The notes beneath the pieces were generated by a model, which ran no database searches, was not told the origin of the DNA, and saw only the letters and a list, made by a program, of their open reading frames with translations. This document shows positions 34,718-37,081 of a stretch of 37,081 nt of DNA, one piece after another. Origin of the DNA: Chloroflexota bacterium (GTDB taxonomy: Bacteria > Chloroflexota > Anaerolineae > Promineifilales > Promineifilaceae); NCBI GenBank assembly GCA_017993775.1, contig JAGOMA010000047.1, positions 1 through 37,081 of the forward strand. Direction: 5' to 3'. Within the stretch, counting starts at the first letter, position 1, and each line of letters opens with the position of its first letter. A program made the position numbers and the translations under genes.

Positions 34718-36358
34718 ATGATCGAATTACTAGTAGAAGAACCTCTGTTATTACTCTTTATCGTATCCGGTTTGGGTTATGCTCTGGGGCGCATCAAAAT
34801 CAAAGGTGTGCGCCTGGGTGTGGCTGCGGTGTTGTTTGTGGGCCTGGCTTTTGGCGCCCTAGACCCGCGCCTGACCCTGCCGCCTATTATTTTTGAAATC
34901 GGGCTGATCATTTTTGTGTACAGCATTGGCATTAGCAGCGGCGCAGGCTTTTTTGCCTCGCTGCGCGGTAAGGGCCTACGTGATAACTTGTTTGTTTTTG
35001 TCATGTTGACGGTGGCTTTGGCCATGGTCGTCGCGGCTCATTTTATCCTGCAACTACGCCCCACTGTGACGGCTGGTTTATTCGCTGGCAGCCTGACGAA
35101 TACGCCGGCGCTGGCCGGTGTGTTGGACAATATCGCCAACACCGCGCCAGCCAATCTGGTAAACGCCATGCTCACGGAACCGGTTGTCGGTTATTCCGTG
35201 GCTTACCCGATGGGCGTGATGGGCATGATTTTGGCGATCTTGATCATGCAAAAAGTATGGAAGATCGATTATCAGGAAGATGCCAAGCAGCTGCGGGGCT
35301 TTAATCTGGTTGAGCAGGAGTTGTACAACAAGACGATTTTAGTGACACAGGAGGCGGTAACGGCCGTTACCCTGCGTGAACTACGCCATCAACATAATTG
35401 GAACATCGTCTTTGGCCGGTTGCAGCGTGACGGCGAGATCATCCTGGCGACTGGCAATGTGCAGCTGCAAATAGGCGATCTTATCAGCATGATTGGCGCC
35501 CCGGAAGACGTCGATGCCATCATCCCCGTTATCGGCGAGCTAACCGACATTCATCTGGAAATGGACCGCAGCCTGTACGACTATCGCCGCATGTTTCTCT
35601 CAAATCCGGCGATTGCCGGGCGCAGTCTGGCTGAACTGCGCTTGCCTCAAGAGTATGGCGCATTGGTTACCCGTGTGCGGCGCGGCGACATCGATTTCCT
35701 GGCGCACAGTGGCCTGGTGCTGGAATTGGGCGATCGTGTGCGCGTGGTTTCGCGGCGCAAAGATTTGTCGGAGCTAACCAATCTATTTGGCGATTCATAC
35801 CGCGAACTGAGTGAAGTTAATCTGGTGTCTTTGGGCATTGGGTTGACGTTGGGCATGTTGGTTGGCCTGATCCCCATCCCGCTGCCCGGCGGCATTACCT
35901 TTAAGCTGGGCGCGGCCGGCGGGCCGTTGATCGTAGGGTTGGTTTTGGGCGCGCTGCGGCGCACTGGCCCCATCGCCTGGATTCCGCCTTACAGCGCCAA
36001 TCTCACGCTGCGGCAAATTGGCCTGATCTTTTTATTGGCCGGTATTGGGCTGCGTTCCGGTTATACGTTTTTCACGACGTTTGCGGCCAGCGGTGGGGTT
36101 TCGTTGTTCCTGGCGGGGTCTATAATTACTTGTACCATCGCTTTCTTAACGCTCATCATCGGCCACAAAGTGCTAAAAATTCCGTTTGGTTTGTTGATCG
36201 GTATGTTATCGGCGCTGCAAACGCAGCCGGCGGTGCTTGGTTTTGGTCAGGAGCAGGCGGACAATGACCTGCCGAACGTAGGGTACGCGCTGATTTTCCC
36301 GGTGGCGACGATTGTGAAGATATTTTACGCCCAGTTGATTTTGACATTACTGTCGTAA
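34718..36358 (+). CDS. AAE-family transporter with TrkA-C domains (AspT/YidE/YbjL-like)
   Basis: The 546-aa product has two membrane halves of the Asp-Al_Ex type, about 5-175 and 375-546. Family-typical stretches are GAGFFASLRGKGLRDN, AGLFAGSLTNTPALAGVLD, LPGGITFKLGAAGGPLIVGLVLG and ALQTQPAVLGF. Between them are two TrkA-C/RCK_C domains (about 195-270 and 285-365). The family includes the aspartate:alanine exchanger; the substrate here is unknown. AGGACG lies 20 nt before the ATG, too far, and no TACAAT-N7 signal is seen, so the start rests on family length. Octamers occur at 34666 upstream and 35359 within. Confidence 0.88.
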   Translation: MIELLVEEPLLLLFIVSGLGYALGRIKIKGVRLGVAAVLFVGLAFGALDPRLTLPPIIFEIGLIIFVYSIGISSGAGFFASLRGKGLRDNLFVFVMLTVALAMVVAAHFILQLRPTVTAGLFAGSLTNTPALAGVLDNIANTAPANLVNAMLTEPVVGYSVAYPMGVMGMILAILIMQKVWKIDYQEDAKQLRGFNLVEQELYNKTILVTQEAVTAVTLRELRHQHNWNIVFGRLQRDGEIILATGNVQLQIGDLISMIGAPEDVDAIIPVIGELTDIHLEMDRSLYDYRRMFLSNPAIAGRSLAELRLPQEYGALVTRVRRGDIDFLAHSGLVLELGDRVRVVSRRKDLSELTNLFGDSYRELSEVNLVSLGIGLTLGMLVGLIPIPLPGGITFKLGAAGGPLIVGLVLGALRRTGPIAWIPPYSANLTLRQIGLIFLLAGIGLRSGYTFFTTFAASGGVSLFLAGSIITCTIAFLTLIIGHKVLKIPFGLLIGMLSALQTQPAVLGFGQEQADNDLPNVGYALIFPVATIVKIFYAQLILTLLS

Positions 36359-36445
36359 GTAAAGAGATGTTTTGTTTTGCCTTGCCGTGGGCGGGTTTTG
36401 GGAGGTTGCCAATCTGGAGCATACGGCCGTGCGTATCACCGTCAA

Positions 36446-37081
36446 TCAACTAGAGAGAAGCATCTCGGAGTTGACGGCCGCGACGCTAAAGGTGTCGATG
36501 ACTTCCCCGTTCACGGAATTACGCACTTCGTTGGTGGTCCAGTTGTTGCCAATATGCTGGCCGTTCCAAAAAACGCCCCCACCAGAGGCCCCTTTCCGCA
36601 CGCTGCTGCTCAGTATAATTTGTGTCACGCCTTGATCGGCCGTGATACGCTCAATGCGTACCCACTCCACCCAGGTTGTCGCGCCATCCCAGTTGATTTG
36701 CGCCACTTCCGTGCCTGCTGGCAAATGCGTAACGGCCGTTGTCGCCACCGGTATAGAGCGCACCCCAAAAGCCTTGAATAACACCTCGCCCGATTCCCGA
36801 AAATCCAGCACCAGCGTTTCCGGCCATTCCGCCACCACGTCAAAATTCCGCAGAGACGCCCCGCGCAAGATCACCTCGCCCTGCATTGTGTAGAGAGACA
36901 AGCGCAGCCGTGGCCCGCTGGCATCTTCCTCCAGTTCGCGCGGTGAAATGGGGAAGTGGTTGTGGGTGATCAGGTAGCGCTTGTTGATCAACGTCGCGTG
37001 GCTGGTTGCCTCCGCGACCTCGTAACGGGTCGATCCGGTTTCCGCAACGATTTGCCCTTCTGACCAGTATTCTAATTCAAT
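36446..37081 (-). CDS. Trypsin-like serine protease domain protein (partial, N-terminus outside window)
   Basis: The frame is open to the right edge, so at least 211 codons are visible and the true start lies beyond it. The catalytic Ser is in RKGASGGGVFWNG (the GxSGG pattern), and ITHNHF about 110 residues earlier is the probable His region. The Asp is not certain (LVLDF is a candidate). The fold is that of chymotrypsin-like proteases. Signal peptide and other domains cannot be judged. It converges on the AAE transporter gene, with 87 nt between stops. Confidence 0.75.
   Translation of the reverse strand: MELEYWSEGQIVAETGSTRYEVAEATSHATLINKRYLITHNHFPISPRELEEDASGPRLRLSLYTMQGEVILRGASLRNFDVVAEWPETLVLDFRESGEVLFKAFGVRSIPVATTAVTHLPAGTEVAQINWDGATTWVEWVRIERITADQGVTQIILSSSVRKGASGGGVFWNGQHIGNNWTTNEVRNSVNGEVIDTFSVAAVNSEMLLSS

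Overview
This is a bacterial chromosomal window of roughly 55-60% GC by eye, read as Chloroflexota (Anaerolineae or Promineofilum-like). That placement is inferred from the gene families, the Pro/Thr/Glu-rich lipoprotein linkers and the repeat-rich gaps; no rRNA marker is present. It holds 24 supportable protein genes, two of them cut by the window edges. I found no tRNA, rRNA or CRISPR.

Layout. 1-2627: two minus-strand surface lipoproteins, a haem-binding ethylbenzene-dehydrogenase-type protein with a duplicated module and an SH3/sunset-domain protein. 3073-6260: a translationally coupled pair, M23 peptidase then penicillin-acylase-family hydrolase. 6481-11931: Nudix hydrolase, PEP carboxylase and a GlgB-like GH13 enzyme. 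12355-13580: small membrane protein and queuosine-precursor transporter, convergent on a clear bidirectional terminator. 13847-17225: an ABC-2 exporter operon (ATPase plus two permeases). 17441-19147: acyl-CoA dehydrogenase. 19149-28707: a repeat-colonised zone containing an unknown helical protein, a REP-associated tyrosine transposase (RAYT), a large Type IIG restriction-modification enzyme, RlmN and a Cys/Met PLP enzyme. 28839-36358: Dus, a secreted membrane-anchored GH13 amylase, a VOC protein, an unknown membrane protein and an AAE-family transporter. A trypsin-like protease runs off the right edge.

Two genome-scale signals stand out. First, the palindromic octamer ACGGCCGT occurs about 82 times by eye (about one per 450 bp, against about one expected in the whole window), in genes and gaps, in all frames, leaving frequent T-A-V, N/D/H-G-R and R-P peptides. 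It behaves like the cyanobacterial HIP1 octamer. Second, an inverted-repeat family built from the 14-mer GACCCNAAGGGTTT (N = G, T or C) and its complement fills nearly every gap between 19.1 and 28.7 kb, around a RAYT gene. It forms a 5 x 157-bp array and a 4 x 69/70-bp array. It lies in frame inside the RAYT and the Type IIG gene, and it supplies the stop codons of rlmN and the PLP gene. This is the best candidate for an undescribed system: a REP/RAYT-like element that also enters coding sequence, as Rickettsia palindromic elements do.

Other signals: four genes have a -10 hexamer only 6-7 nt before ATG and no Shine-Dalgarno (probable leaderless mRNAs); a 12-copy 21-bp minisatellite; two long hairpins built on a 7-nt period at operon ends; and a probable repeat-derived in-frame insertion in the acylase.
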